Position numbers and translations under genes: made by a program. From Methylocella tundrae (GTDB taxonomy: Bacteria > Pseudomonadota > Alphaproteobacteria > Rhizobiales > Beijerinckiaceae): 64,000 nt of DNA. Within the stretch, counting starts at the first letter, position 1. Every line of letters starts with the position of its first letter. This document shows, in pieces, positions 18,224-27,638 of this stretch. The notes beneath the pieces were generated by a model that saw only the letters and a list, made by a program, of their open reading frames with translations, did not search any database and had not been told where the DNA came from. The DNA lies in contig NZ_CP139089.1 in assembly GCF_038024855.1 (NCBI RefSeq), positions 682,001-746,000 of the forward strand, read 5' to 3'.

Positions 18224-19393
18224 ATGTCGGATATAGCAGCCTCAGCGATCGATCTCTGCCGCGCCCTCGTCCAATGCCCCTCGATCACGCCTGAGGACGC
18301 CGGCGCGCAGGGCGTGCTGGAGAAGCGCCTGCGCGCGGCCGGCTTTAAGACCCATCCGATTGTTTTTTCGCAAGAAGGCACGCCGGACGTCGCCAATCTT
18401 TACGCGCGCTTTGGCGAGGGTTCCCCGCATTTTGTTTTTGCGGGCCATACCGACGTCGTGCCGCCTGGCGCCGCCGCCAGCTGGCGCTTCGATCCCTTCA
18501 GCGCCGAACTCGCCGACGGCGCGATTTTCGGCCGCGGCGTCGCCGACATGAAAGGCGCGATCGCAGCCTTCGCCGCCGCCGCCTGTGCTTTCGCGGAACG
18601 GGGCGGAGCGGGCAGGGGCTCGATCAGCCTTCTTATCACGGGCGACGAGGAAGGCCCGGCGATCAATGGAACCGAAAAGCTGCTGCGCTGGGCGTATGAG
18701 CGCGGCGAGCGGTTCGATCATTGCCTCGTTGGGGAGCCGACCAATCCGGACGCGCTGGGGCAGATGATCAAGATCGGACGGCGTGGCTCGCTCAACGGAA
18801 CCTTGACCGTCAAGGGCCGGCAGGGCCATGTCGCCTATCCGCAGCGCGCCATCAATCCGGTCCCGCATATCGTGCGCCTCATCGGGGCGCTGATTGCCGC
18901 CCCGCTCGATTCCGGCACGGCGCATTTCGACGCTTCGAACCTTGAAATCGTCAGCGTCGATGTGGGCAATCCGGCCTTCAACGTCATCCCGGCCGAAGCG
19001 CGGGCCAGATTTAACATCAGGTTCAACGACCTTTGGACGCCGGAGACGCTGAGCGCCGAGCTCCACGCAAGAATTGAGGCGGCGAGGAGCGGCGCCGACT
19101 ACCTCATGCGCTTTGAACCGTGCAACGCGCTGGCTTTCCTCACGCCGCCCGATCGTTTCACCGATCTCGTTTGCGCCGCCATTGAAAAGCACACGGGACG
19201 CCGGCCGTCTTTGTCGACGAGCGGCGGCACGTCGGACGCGCGCTTCATCCGCGCCTATTGCCCCGTTGTCGAGTTCGGCCTCGCCGGCGCGACGATGCAT
19301 ATGATTGACGAGTGCGCCCCAGTCAAGGATATACGCACTCTCACAGGCATTTACGCGACTTTACTCGAAGATTACTTTAGTAGCGTTCCTTAA
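18224..19393 (+). CDS. dapE: succinyl-diaminopimelate desuccinylase
   Basis: A 389-residue M20 metallopeptidase-family enzyme that removes succinate from N-succinyl-LL-diaminopimelate in lysine and peptidoglycan precursor synthesis. Zinc-ligand motifs are intact: FAGHTDVVPPG, GRGVADMKGA, GDEEGPAING and the C-terminal STSGGTSDARF with EFGLAGATMHMIDEC. The dimerisation-domain segment KGRQGHVAYP is typical of DapE rather than ArgE. Its stop overlaps that of the convergent cytochrome b561 gene by four bases. Confidence 0.95.
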   Translation: MSDIAASAIDLCRALVQCPSITPEDAGAQGVLEKRLRAAGFKTHPIVFSQEGTPDVANLYARFGEGSPHFVFAGHTDVVPPGAAASWRFDPFSAELADGAIFGRGVADMKGAIAAFAAAACAFAERGGAGRGSISLLITGDEEGPAINGTEKLLRWAYERGERFDHCLVGEPTNPDALGQMIKIGRRGSLNGTLTVKGRQGHVAYPQRAINPVPHIVRLIGALIAAPLDSGTAHFDASNLEIVSVDVGNPAFNVIPAEARARFNIRFNDLWTPETLSAELHARIEAARSGADYLMRFEPCNALAFLTPPDRFTDLVCAAIEKHTGRRPSLSTSGGTSDARFIRAYCPVVEFGLAGATMHMIDECAPVKDIRTLTGIYATLLEDYFSSVP

Positions 19394-19962
19394 TCCGCGT
19401 TGACCTGCTTTGGCAGCATCCGGTCGAGAACCCCGTCCCGCTTGACGATGATGTGGTAGGCCGTCCCGAGAATATGAATGGCGACGAGCGCGTAAACCGC
19501 CCATTGCGTCCAGACATGGACCGCATCGGCGATCTTCGCCAGCGGCTTGTTCTCAGGCAAAGGCGGTAGAGTGAAAAGATTGAAATAATTGACGGGATGG
19601 TTGCTCGCCGCGGACAAAATATAGCCACTCACCGGCATGACGAGGAAAACGACGTAAAGCAGCACATGCGAGAGTTTCGCGGCGATCGCTTCCCAGGGCT
19701 CGAGCGTCCAGGGCAGCGGCGGAGCGGGGTTTAGCGCGCGCCAGAAAATACGGAAAAGGATGAGCGCGAAAATCGTGACGCCGATTGATTTGTGAAACAT
19801 GACCAGCGTTCCGACCCACGGGCTTTCGTGCGGCAGCACGACCATCACCCAGGCGATGGGCAAGATCGCCAAGACGAGAAGCGCGGTGATCCAGTGCAGC
19901 CATTGCGAGACAAAATGATATCGATCGATCGCATAGGTCGAGACCTGGGGAACGCTGGCCAT
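19390..19962 (-). CDS. cytochrome b561 family protein
   Basis: A 190-residue inner-membrane di-haem cytochrome of the bacterial b561 type with four helices and paired His ligands (FVSQWLHWITALLVL, MFHKSIGVTIFAL, KLSHVLLYVVFLVMPVSGYIL, VYALVAIHILGTAYHII). Such proteins pass electrons between quinol and periplasmic acceptors such as superoxide. Start at 19962 is preferred over 19995 because AAGGAGCATTC precedes it. Partner unknown. Confidence 0.9.
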   Translation of the reverse strand: MASVPQVSTYAIDRYHFVSQWLHWITALLVLAILPIAWVMVVLPHESPWVGTLVMFHKSIGVTIFALILFRIFWRALNPAPPLPWTLEPWEAIAAKLSHVLLYVVFLVMPVSGYILSAASNHPVNYFNLFTLPPLPENKPLAKIADAVHVWTQWAVYALVAIHILGTAYHIIVKRDGVLDRMLPKQVNAD

Positions 19963-20051
19963 GAATGCTCCTTGAGCTGTTGAGCTCTGCTTCATTATAA
20001 GTTTTTGGCGACATTTCGATCAAGCCAGGGGTTTTTAGCCGCCTTTCGCTC

Positions 20052-21209
20052 TCATCCCATTACAAAATGCTTCGAAAGCTTCAGGCCCTGGCCCTGGTAA
20101 TTCGAGACGTCGCCTTCGCCATAGAGAATCTGCGGCGGCTCGGCCATTTTCTCATAGACGAGCCGCCCGATGATCTGCCCGTCTTCGAGAATGAAGGGCA
20201 CCTCGTGGCTGCGCACTTCGAGAACGGCGCGCGCGCCGGGCCGCTTATCGGGGGCGGCGCCAAAGCCTGGGTCGAAAAATCCGGCGTAATGGACGCGGAA
20301 TTCGCCCATCGCCGGGTCTATCGGCACCATTTCGGCGGCAAGGTCGCGCGGAATGTGCAGCCGCTCGTGCGAGGCGAGAATATAGAATTCGCCGGGATCG
20401 AGAATCAGGCGATTGTCGCCGCGGGCAAAAACCTTGTCCCAATAATCGTCGAGCTTATAGGCGCCGACCCGGTCGACGTCGAGAATGTCGGCATGTTTTT
20501 GTGCGCGATAGCCGATGACGTCGCCATGCGCCCTGGCGCTGAGCGCCACGCGCACGATCAGCCCCTCGCGAAGATTGAGATCGCCGTCAACAAGGGCCGC
20601 GTCTTTATGATGCTCGCGCAACTCCCTATCGCCGATGCTGAAGTCAGTGATCTCAAACTGCTGCGAATTCAGCCGGCGAAAACGGATTTGATTGAGCTTC
20701 GAGCCCTTCCGCACGCGCACCGAAAAACTGCGTGGCGAGACCTCGGCGTAAAGCGGCCCTTCATAGGCGCGCGCGACGCGGTCGAAGACTTCCGAGCGAT
20801 CGGTGATGAGGCGGGTGAAAATATCGAGCCGGCCGGTCGAGCTTTTCGGATTGGCGAGCGCCGAGATGCTGTCCGGCAGCTTAAGATGTTCGAGGAGGGG
20901 AATGACATAGACGCAGCCGCGCTCGAGAACGGCGCCATGTTCGAGGCTGATCGCGTCCTCGTCGCGCACAAGCGCGCGCAGCTGATCCATGACCGTGCGC
21001 TCTTTGCCGGGCAAAAAGCTTGCTCTGACCCGGTAGGCGCGCGAGCCGAGGCGCAGATCAAGGCTCGCGGGCTGCAACTGGCTCTCCTCGACGTCTTCCT
21101 GCGGAAGAATCATAGAGCGCCTCAGCATCAGCTCAATCTTCTGACGCGAGAGCAACCCGAAATGAGGGCCGAAGTCATCCTGGTCCGATTTCGGGAAAGG
21201 CGTTTGCAT
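20052..21209 (-). CDS. dcd: 2'-deoxycytidine 5'-triphosphate deaminase (two-domain)
   Basis: A 385-residue protein, about twice the length of E. coli Dcd, as is usual for the alphaproteobacterial form, which reads as two dUTPase-like halves. The first half has LQPASLDLRLGSRAYRVRASFLPG and ALANPKSSTGRLDIFTRLI; the second has the repeat of the same plan (YILASHERLHIPRDLAAEMVPI, HYAGFFDPGFG). It supplies dUTP for thymidylate synthesis. A long antisense frame over it is a codon-composition shadow. Confidence 0.9.
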   Translation of the reverse strand: MQTPFPKSDQDDFGPHFGLLSRQKIELMLRRSMILPQEDVEESQLQPASLDLRLGSRAYRVRASFLPGKERTVMDQLRALVRDEDAISLEHGAVLERGCVYVIPLLEHLKLPDSISALANPKSSTGRLDIFTRLITDRSEVFDRVARAYEGPLYAEVSPRSFSVRVRKGSKLNQIRFRRLNSQQFEITDFSIGDRELREHHKDAALVDGDLNLREGLIVRVALSARAHGDVIGYRAQKHADILDVDRVGAYKLDDYWDKVFARGDNRLILDPGEFYILASHERLHIPRDLAAEMVPIDPAMGEFRVHYAGFFDPGFGAAPDKRPGARAVLEVRSHEVPFILEDGQIIGRLVYEKMAEPPQILYGEGDVSNYQGQGLKLSKHFVMG

Positions 21210-21287
21210 TAAAAACCTGCATCGAGGACCAAGGGCAGGGCTCGAAAAGCCTTAGAGCGCAGGGGCGCGCAAGAGGCCAGAGGAGAG

Positions 21288-21302
21288 CTCAAGCAGCTTG
21301 AG
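21288..21302. promoter_or_regulatory. palindrome upstream of metZ
   Basis: CTCAAG-cag-CTTGAG, a perfect six-base dyad followed by AT-rich TATAAGAAAT, 65 bp before metZ. It may be an operator or part of the promoter. No SAM-II riboswitch pattern was recognisable here. Confidence 0.3.
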
Positions 21303-21366
21303 ATATAAGAAATAGGCGCGTAATCAACCTTGAATTACGAGTTGCAGATCAAGACGTGGAGATGAA

Positions 21367-22593
21367 ATGGGCGATCCTCTGTCGAAACACGGCTCCAGAG
21401 CCTTGCGCCCTGCGACGCTGCTCGTTCACGGCGGCGGAACGCGCTCGCCCTTTGGCGAGACCTCCGAGGCGCTTTATCTCACGCAAGGCTATGTCTTTGA
21501 TTCGATGGAGGCGTGCGAGGCGCGCTTCAAGGGCGACGATCCGGGCTTCGTTTATTCACGTTACGGCAATCCGACGGTCGCGATGTTCGAGGAGCGCATG
21601 GCTCTGCTCGAAGGCGCGGAGGCTGCGCGCGCCACGGCGACCGGGATGGCGGCCGTGACCGCCTCGTTGATGTCGCAGGTTAAGGCAGGCGATCATGTGG
21701 TTGCGGCCAGGGCGCTTTTTGGGGCCTGCCGCTACATTGCCGAGGATCTGCTGCCGCGCTATGGCGTCGCCTCGACCCTGGTCGACGGGGCAAACCTCGA
21801 CGAGTGGCGCGCCGCGATCCGTCCCGAAACGAAGGTTCTCTTTCTGGAGAGCCCGACAAACCCCTGTCTCGACGTCTACGACATCGCGGCGATCTCCACT
21901 ATCGCGCATGAGAATGGCGCGCTGGTTGTCGTCGACAATGTGTTTGCGACGCCGATCCTGCAAAAACCTCTGACGCTGGAGGCCGATCTCGTCGTATATT
22001 CCGCCACCAAACATATCGATGGAGGCGGGCGATGCCTCGGCGGCGTCATTCTTGGCCGCAAAGACCTGATTGAAGGCGATTTGCAGCAGTTCTTGCGCCA
22101 GACTGGCCCGGCGCTGTCCCCCTTTAACGCCTGGGTGCTTCTGAAGGCGCTCGAAACCTTGTCTTTGCGGGTGCGGCAGCAGATGCAGAGCGCCGCGCGG
22201 ATCGCGGATTTTCTCGCCGCCCATCCTCACGTCAGCTTCGTCCGTTATCCCGGCCGCTCGGATCACCCGCATGCCGACATCGTCAAAAAGCAGATGTCAG
22301 GCGGCGGCACGCTTGTCGCTTTCGAGATCGCCGGCGGTAAGCCCGCGGCCTTCGCCTTCGCGAGGGGGCTCGAGGTTATCAAGATCTCGAGCAACCTTGG
22401 CGACGCTAAGAGCCTCGTCACTCATCCGGCGACGACGACGCATCAGCGGCTGACGCCCGAGGCGCGCGCGGGGCTCGGCGTGACCGAAGGGCTCGTGCGC
22501 CTCTCGGTTGGGCTCGAGGACGCCGACGATCTGATTGAGGATCTGTCGGCGGCGTTGAGCGCGCTCGACCGGCGCGGCCTCGCCGCCGAATAG
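21367..22593 (+). CDS. metZ: O-succinylhomoserine sulfhydrylase
   Basis: A 408-residue PLP enzyme of the Cys/Met metabolism family that converts activated homoserine and sulfide directly to homocysteine. Motifs: YSRYGNPTVAMFEERMALLEGAEAA, LFLESPTNPCLDVYDI, VVDNVFATPILQKPL and the PLP lysine in YSATKHIDGGGRCLGG. The C-terminus (SSNLGDAKSLVTHPATTTHQRL) fits MetZ/MetY. GGAG lies six bases before the ATG. With metX elsewhere in the window it completes the direct sulfhydrylation route. Confidence 0.94.
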   Translation: MGDPLSKHGSRALRPATLLVHGGGTRSPFGETSEALYLTQGYVFDSMEACEARFKGDDPGFVYSRYGNPTVAMFEERMALLEGAEAARATATGMAAVTASLMSQVKAGDHVVAARALFGACRYIAEDLLPRYGVASTLVDGANLDEWRAAIRPETKVLFLESPTNPCLDVYDIAAISTIAHENGALVVVDNVFATPILQKPLTLEADLVVYSATKHIDGGGRCLGGVILGRKDLIEGDLQQFLRQTGPALSPFNAWVLLKALETLSLRVRQQMQSAARIADFLAAHPHVSFVRYPGRSDHPHADIVKKQMSGGGTLVAFEIAGGKPAAFAFARGLEVIKISSNLGDAKSLVTHPATTTHQRLTPEARAGLGVTEGLVRLSVGLEDADDLIEDLSAALSALDRRGLAAE

Positions 22594-22709
22594 GCAGAGG
22601 CGAACGGCGATCCGCGGCGACGTTTTCCTGACCGGAAAGCTGTGTTAGGCTTGCCACGACGCCCCAATCTTCCGGCCCGGACGTTGAGAGCGCAGATCAG
22701 ATCGCGACC

Positions 22710-23102
22710 ATGTACAGCACCGTCACGCACGACATACAAATCACCGTTCTGCCAGAGTTCATTCCCGAGCGCTCGAACGCGGAGCAGGCGACATTCTTCT
22801 GGGCCTATACGGTCGAGATCGCAAACCAGGGCGACAAGACCGTGCAACTCACGGCGCGGCACTGGAAAATCACCGATGGGAATGGCAAGCTCGCCGAGGT
22901 GCAGGGACCCGGAGTCGTCGGCGAGCAGCCGATTTTGAAGCCTGGGGAAACCTTCCGCTATACGTCCGGCTCCAATCTGACGACCCCCTCGGGCATCATG
23001 ACGGGGGCCTATAGCATGGTGGATGAGAACGGCGTCGTCTTCGAGGCGGAAATCCCGGTTTTCTCGCTGGATTCCCCTTTCGTGCGACGCGTTCTGAATT
23101 GA
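22710..23102 (+). CDS. apaG: ApaG protein
   Basis: A 130-residue single-domain protein of the ApaG/DUF525 family (immunoglobulin-like fold), linked to divalent metal resistance in Salmonella. Family motifs: FFWAYTVEIANQGDKTVQL, RHWKITDGNGK, VQGPGVVGEQPILKPGE, YTSGSNLTTPSGIMTGAY. Lies between metZ and argE on the same strand with modest gaps, so it may be cotranscribed. Confidence 0.95.
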   Translation: MYSTVTHDIQITVLPEFIPERSNAEQATFFWAYTVEIANQGDKTVQLTARHWKITDGNGKLAEVQGPGVVGEQPILKPGETFRYTSGSNLTTPSGIMTGAYSMVDENGVVFEAEIPVFSLDSPFVRRVLN

Positions 23103-23150
23103 GCGGGGCGCGGGCCCGATCCGCTTCATGAACCAAGGAGCGGCCGTTTC

Positions 23151-24344
23151 ATGTCTTCGCATCATGCTTCCTCAACCGGCGACGGCGATGCGCGGCTCGC
23201 GGCGTCGATCGAGATGCTGGAGCATCTTATTGGCTTCGATACTGAAAGTTCGAAGTCGAATCTCGCGCTGATCGCGGCTGTCGAAGCCTATCTCAAGGAT
23301 TGCGGCGTCGATTACGTCAAGGTTCCAAATGAGATTGGCGACAAGGCGGCGCTTTTCTTGACGATCGGGCCGAAGGTCGACGGCGGCGTGGTTTTATCCG
23401 GCCATACCGATGTGGTGCCGGTCGCAGGCCAGAGCTGGACCAGCGATCCATTCAGGCTGCGCCGGGAAAATGGCCGCCTGTTTGGCCGCGGCGCCTGCGA
23501 TATGAAGGGTTTCGACGCAATCTGCCTTGCGATGATCCCGGAGTTTCAGCAGGCCTCTCTGTCGCGTCCGGTCCACATTCTGCTCAGCTATGACGAAGAA
23601 ACGACCTGCCGCGGGCCGCTCGACACGATTGCGCGCTTCGGCGTCGATCTGCCGCGGCCGGGAGCCGTGCTCGTCGGCGAGCCGACGCTGATGCAGGTCG
23701 CCGACGCCCACAAGGCGATCGTCACCTATCGCACCATTGTGCATGGGCATGAGGCGCATTCGTCAAAGCCCAACCTCGGGGCCAACGCGGTCGAGGCTGC
23801 CTGCGATCTGGTGACGGAACTTTATCGCTTCAATGACCAGCTCGCGGCTCAGGGCGACCCCTCGGGACGATTTGATCCGCCGGCCTCTACGATCGAGGTC
23901 GGCGTCATTCATGGCGGCACGGCGCGCAACATTCTCGCCAAGGAATGCGCCTTCGACTGGGAATTTCGCAGCCTGCCGCATGTTCCGCAAAATCTGGCGC
24001 TGGCCCATCTCGAAAGCTATATCGCCCGCGTTGCGCAGCCAAAACTGCGGCGGCACGCCAAGGACGCCTTCATCGAAACCTGTTCCGAGGTCGAGGTTCC
24101 AGGCCTCAGTCCCGAGCCTGGCTCCCATGCTGAAACTTTGGCGCTGAAGCTCGCCCATTCCAATCGCACGATCAGCGTGCCTTTCGCGACGGAAGCGGGG
24201 CAGTTTCAGGCGGCCGGAGCGCCGACCGTGGTCTGCGGGCCGGGCTCGATCGATCAGGCCCATCAGCCGGATGAATTTATCGAGGTCGCGCAAATGGAAG
24301 CCGGAATCGCCTTCATGCGGCGGCTTGCGAAGGAATTGAGCTAA
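23151..24344 (+). CDS. argE: acetylornithine deacetylase
   Basis: A 397-residue M20-family zinc enzyme releasing ornithine in arginine synthesis. Metal motifs: VLSGHTDVVPVAGQSW, LFGRGACDMKGFDA, LSYDEETTCRGPLDT; the dimerisation domain starts YRTIVHGHEAHSSKP. The C-terminus VCGPGSIDQAHQPDEFIEV is characteristic of ArgE and separates it from the DapE paralogue at 18.2 kb. It overlaps the convergent HNH gene by four bases. Confidence 0.94.
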   Translation: MSSHHASSTGDGDARLAASIEMLEHLIGFDTESSKSNLALIAAVEAYLKDCGVDYVKVPNEIGDKAALFLTIGPKVDGGVVLSGHTDVVPVAGQSWTSDPFRLRRENGRLFGRGACDMKGFDAICLAMIPEFQQASLSRPVHILLSYDEETTCRGPLDTIARFGVDLPRPGAVLVGEPTLMQVADAHKAIVTYRTIVHGHEAHSSKPNLGANAVEAACDLVTELYRFNDQLAAQGDPSGRFDPPASTIEVGVIHGGTARNILAKECAFDWEFRSLPHVPQNLALAHLESYIARVAQPKLRRHAKDAFIETCSEVEVPGLSPEPGSHAETLALKLAHSNRTISVPFATEAGQFQAAGAPTVVCGPGSIDQAHQPDEFIEVAQMEAGIAFMRRLAKELS

Positions 24345-24910
24345 GGCTCCAGCACAGAATCCCAATAAAGGTAATCCATCCAGCTTTCATGCAGATAATT
24401 CGGCGGGAAAAGCCGGCCATTCTGATGCAGATCGTTGACGGTCGGCTGGTAGGGCTTGTGGCTTGGCCACATATGCACTTCGCCTGGAAGCCGGTCGCTT
24501 TTGCGCAGATTGCAGGTGGAACAGGCCGCGACGACGTTTTCCCAGGTCGTCATCCCGCCCTTTGAGCGGGGAATCACATGATCAAAGGTCAGATCATGGC
24601 GAGAGCCACAGTATTGGCAGCTGAATCGGTCGCGAAGGAAGACGTTGAACCGTGTGAAGGCAGGGTGTCGCGAAGGCTTTATATAGGTCTTGAGAGAAAC
24701 GACCGAAGGGAGCTGCATTTCGAAGCTCGGACTTCGGACTGCCTTATCGTAACTCGAGACGATATTCACACGGTCCAGAAAAACCGCCTTGATGGCGTCC
24801 TGCCATGACCATAGCGATAAGGGATAGTAACTCAAAGGCCGGAAGTCGGCATTGAGCACAAGGGCCGGACACGCTTCCGGCGAAGCAGTGGGATGGAAAT
24901 GGACCGTCAA
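24341..24910 (-). CDS. HNH endonuclease
   Basis: A 189-residue protein of the single-gene HNH type widespread in alphaproteobacteria. The N-terminus is ALVLNADFRPLSYYPLSLWSWQDAIKAVFL. The nuclease part is FSCQYCGSRHDLTFDHVIPRSKGGMTTWENVVAACSTCNLRK, with two CxxC pairs for zinc and the His-Asn-His core. The frame starts at a TTG at 24910 behind GCCGGAG. Its biological role is not known; no toxin or restriction partner is adjacent. Confidence 0.9.
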   Translation of the reverse strand: MTVHFHPTASPEACPALVLNADFRPLSYYPLSLWSWQDAIKAVFLDRVNIVSSYDKAVRSPSFEMQLPSVVSLKTYIKPSRHPAFTRFNVFLRDRFSCQYCGSRHDLTFDHVIPRSKGGMTTWENVVAACSTCNLRKSDRLPGEVHMWPSHKPYQPTVNDLHQNGRLFPPNYLHESWMDYLYWDSVLEP

Positions 24911-25125
24911 CTCCGGCGCCTCTCCTTCAGCGTTTTCGCTTTAGCTTCTATGGCTTACCACGTCAATTCGATTTCGGCCCGGAGCAAAGCGGCGATTCGC
25001 CACTATAGTGTAGGTTGCGGATGACGGCCCTGTGAAGGCGGAAGCGTCCGAGCGCGGCCGCGTATGCATCAATCAACGGTGAAGGAGCGGCCCAAATCGG
25101 GTGGAGAAGCGCCTTACTCGGCGCA

Positions 25126-26001
25126 TCAGCGAGTCGGGATGGGCGTTCCGCTGCGGTAATCATAAAAGCCGCGCTGCGTCTTTCGGCCGAGCCAGCCGGC
25201 TTCGACGTATTTTACGAGCAGGGGACATGGACGATATTTGGTGTCGGCAAGTCCCTCATGCAGGACTTGCATCACCGACAGCACGGTGTCGAGCCCGATG
25301 AAATCGGCGAGCTGAAGCGGCCCCATCGGATGATTGGCGCCAAGCCGCATGGCTGTATCAATCGCCTCGACCGATCCAACCCCTTCATAGAGCGTGTAGA
25401 TCGCCTCGTTGATCATCGGCAGCAGGATGCGATTGACGATGAAGGCAGGGAAATCCTCCGATACCGTAAAGGTCTTCCCGAGGCGGGTAATCAGCTCTTT
25501 GGCCGCCTCGAACGTCTCATTTTCGGTGACGATGCCCCGGATCAGCTCGACGAGCTGCATGCGCGGGACGGGGTTCATGAAATGTATGCCGATGAAGCGC
25601 TCCGGCCGGTCCGTGGCCGACGCGAGCCGCGTAATGGAGATCGAGGACGTATTCGTTGCGAGCAGTGCTTCCGGGGGCAGCGAGGCGCAGAGCTTGGTGA
25701 AGATTCTGCGTTTGACTTCCTCGTTCTCGGAAGCCGCCTCAATGACGAGGTCGCAGTCGCGAAAGGCCTCGTAATCGATCCCGGGATGTATGCGCGCCAG
25801 AGCCGCGTCTCGAGCCGCCTCGTCGATCTGGTGCCGCTCCACCTGTTTCGCGAGACCCGATCCGATCACCGAGAGGGCCGCCGTGACGCGCTCCTCCGAA
25901 ATGTCGTTAAGGACAACGTCCATGCCGGCGAGAGCGCAGACCTGGGCGATCCCGGAGCCCATTTGCCCTGCGCCGACCACCCCGATTTTGTTGATGTTCA
26001 T
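25126..26001 (-). CDS. hbd: 3-hydroxybutyryl-CoA dehydrogenase
   Basis: A 291-residue NAD(P)-dependent dehydrogenase interconverting 3-hydroxybutyryl-CoA and acetoacetyl-CoA. The Rossmann motif VVGAGQMGSGIAQVCA opens the protein; the catalytic region TNTSSISITRL...GIHFMNPVPRMQLVE and the C-terminal helical domain (FPAFIVNRILLPMINEAI, ANHPMGPLQLADFIGLDT) are complete. It stands alone here; the etfBA genes that often adjoin it are not in this window. Confidence 0.95.
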   Translation of the reverse strand: MNINKIGVVGAGQMGSGIAQVCALAGMDVVLNDISEERVTAALSVIGSGLAKQVERHQIDEAARDAALARIHPGIDYEAFRDCDLVIEAASENEEVKRRIFTKLCASLPPEALLATNTSSISITRLASATDRPERFIGIHFMNPVPRMQLVELIRGIVTENETFEAAKELITRLGKTFTVSEDFPAFIVNRILLPMINEAIYTLYEGVGSVEAIDTAMRLGANHPMGPLQLADFIGLDTVLSVMQVLHEGLADTKYRPCPLLVKYVEAGWLGRKTQRGFYDYRSGTPIPTR

Positions 26002-26556
26002 TTCATCCGCCCATAACCGGAATAATCACCATGCCGCCCAGCTCCGGAAATGCTGAAGCAGGCGCGGCGTTCAAATGCCCGTTAACCGGCCCAGGGCACG
26101 CCCCGGCGCCCCAGCCGAGACCCGCCCTCAGGTCAAGTCGTTGAGACTTCTAGAACGGATCAAACATCTTGACCATAATCAAAATGTGCTTTCACCGCGT
26201 TGAAAGGCTCCGGAACATCGGCGGCATAGTCTGCTTCGATCCCGAGTGCAGGCTCGGCGCGAGAGTTTGAAAAATCGCCTCGTCCCTTTAGCTTCCTCAT
26301 GGCGCCTTATGTCGAGTTTGCGCCCGCTTTGTAAAGTCTCGCTTGGAATGCAAAGCTTAAAAATCGCTGGCGAAGAGCTATTTATATTGCGGTGCTGACT
26401 GACGTATTTCAGCAAAAGTCACAGATGGCCCGCAGAATTAGGGTTAGGTAAATGGAATTCCTGGCGGCTTAATCATTCTCGACGCCTGACGCTCAAAATG
26501 TTCCGGGAATATTGTCGCGTTGCAGACTGGGTGAGCGGCTTATCGCTGGACATTTG

Positions 26557-26609
26557 GCCGGCGGTGGCCGCGAGGCGCGGCCACGGTTCGCCTCAGCCGG
26601 CGCTTTTTC
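26557..26609 (+). terminator. layered hairpin followed by T-run; possible orphan terminator
   Basis: Inner stem GTGGCCGCG-agg-CGCGGCCAC (26564-26584) is a perfect nine-base hairpin. It is enclosed by GCCGGC (26557-26562) and GCCGGC (26596-26601), followed by GCTTTTTC. The T-run is on the plus strand, but no plus-strand gene lies upstream, so it may end a non-coding transcript. Confidence 0.4.
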
Positions 26610-26702
26610 GACAAAATGCCGACAGACGAGCTTGAGGTTGCGCGGGCAAACCCCTTGAGGGAGAATGTTAGAGACTTGTCCGCCTCAGTTCGCAATCGCG
26701 CA

Positions 26703-26735
26703 AATTCAGAACTCTGAAAAATTCAGAACTCTACC
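26703..26735 (+). repeat. short tandem direct repeat
   Basis: AATTCAGAACTCT occurs twice, separated by a few A/G bases (period about 18). Only two units. Function unknown. Confidence 0.6.
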
Positions 26736-26834
26736 AAAGAAATCAGCACGCTCCGCCGATTTCCTCTCGCGAGGGCGGCGCGGTCCACGCCATCGTTTTG
26801 CGGCGCAGTCGGGCAAAACCTGCGCGCGGCGAAT

Positions 26835-27638
26835 TCAAATCATTTCGATGCGTTCGATCGCGTCGCGCCGCTCCGCAACGGGGGCGGCCAGATAGCGCGG
26901 CTGAGGGTCGCCCTGAAAACTGTACGATCCGACATGGGTGAGTTTGCCCTCGGTATCGAGCCAGATTTTGCCGCCGATGTCGCGCCATCTCTGACAGAAT
27001 CCGAAATCCTCGCTGACATAGGCGTTGGTCTCACGGTCTATCATGCAGTCGAAGAGGGCATAGCTGGCGCCTTTGCCGGCGTTGGAATAGGCATGCACGC
27101 TGGCGTAACGCGTTTCGGGATACGCCTCGATCATCCGTTCGATGACGTGACGCTTCAGCAGCATGAAGCCGCCGCCGCAATAGATCGCAGTTGCGAAACG
27201 GCCGCGGCGTTCGAGTTCCTTCCCCGCGCAGAGCGAGCCGACATAGAGGAGCGGCGCGGATTGAAAGCTCTCGTCCCTGGTGGCGGCGCGCCGGATGGCC
27301 GCGTTGCTCCAGTCGATCACTTTCAAAGGGTAGATGCCCGCGACGAAATCCTGGTCGAAGTTAAGCATGTGAAAGATCTGTTCCGCATCGAAGCTGATGT
27401 CGGCGTCGATGAACAGAAGGTGCGTTGCGGCGGGCGTCTCCAGGAATTGGCTGACGAGCGTGTTGCGGCTGCGTGTGATCAGCGAATCATGGCCGAGCAA
27501 CGCGAGCGCCGCGTCGAAGCCGGCGGGTCCGGCAAATTGCATCAGGCTGAGAATCGATTGCATGTAGTGCTGGGAAACGAGCCCGCCAAAACAGGGCGTC
27601 GCGACGAAGACCATCGGTCGCTGCTGGGAGTGCGTCAT
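26835..27638 (-). CDS. glycosyltransferase-like protein
   Basis: A 267-residue protein with a GT-A-like core: an opening strand FVATPCFGGLVSQHYMQSIL, then a DxD-type motif in LLFIDADISFDAEQIFHML. It is like short glycosyltransferases of alphaproteobacteria with unknown acceptor. I start it at the ATG at 27638, preceded by AAGGACGAAC, rather than at the frame opening 24 codons upstream. No signal peptide or membrane helix; probably cytoplasmic. Stands alone. Confidence 0.7.
   Translation of the reverse strand: MTHSQQRPMVFVATPCFGGLVSQHYMQSILSLMQFAGPAGFDAALALLGHDSLITRSRNTLVSQFLETPAATHLLFIDADISFDAEQIFHMLNFDQDFVAGIYPLKVIDWSNAAIRRAATRDESFQSAPLLYVGSLCAGKELERRGRFATAIYCGGGFMLLKRHVIERMIEAYPETRYASVHAYSNAGKGASYALFDCMIDRETNAYVSEDFGFCQRWRDIGGKIWLDTEGKLTHVGSYSFQGDPQPRYLAAPVAERRDAIERIEMI

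Larger units (their letters stand above)
26002..26834. other. 833-bp region without a recognised gene
   Basis: Lies between two minus-strand genes. It is more AT-rich than its surroundings between about 26160 and 26480. Contains the layered hairpin with T-run at 26557-26609 and a short direct repeat at 26703-26735. Small open frames (for example 26179-26415 minus) have no ribosome site or recognisable features. Confidence 0.5.

Noticed and set aside
20067..21212. 381-codon plus-strand frame opposite dCTP deaminase
   Set aside because: The minus strand encodes a complete, recognisable dCTP deaminase; the plus frame has no family features and follows from codon bias.
21213..21366. SAM-II riboswitch upstream of metZ
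   Set aside because: The conserved pseudoknot pattern could not be found by eye; only a small dyad is present. A covariance search would settle it.
26179..26415. 78-codon minus-strand frame in the 26-kb gap
   Set aside because: No ribosome site, no recognisable features, unusual composition for the genome.
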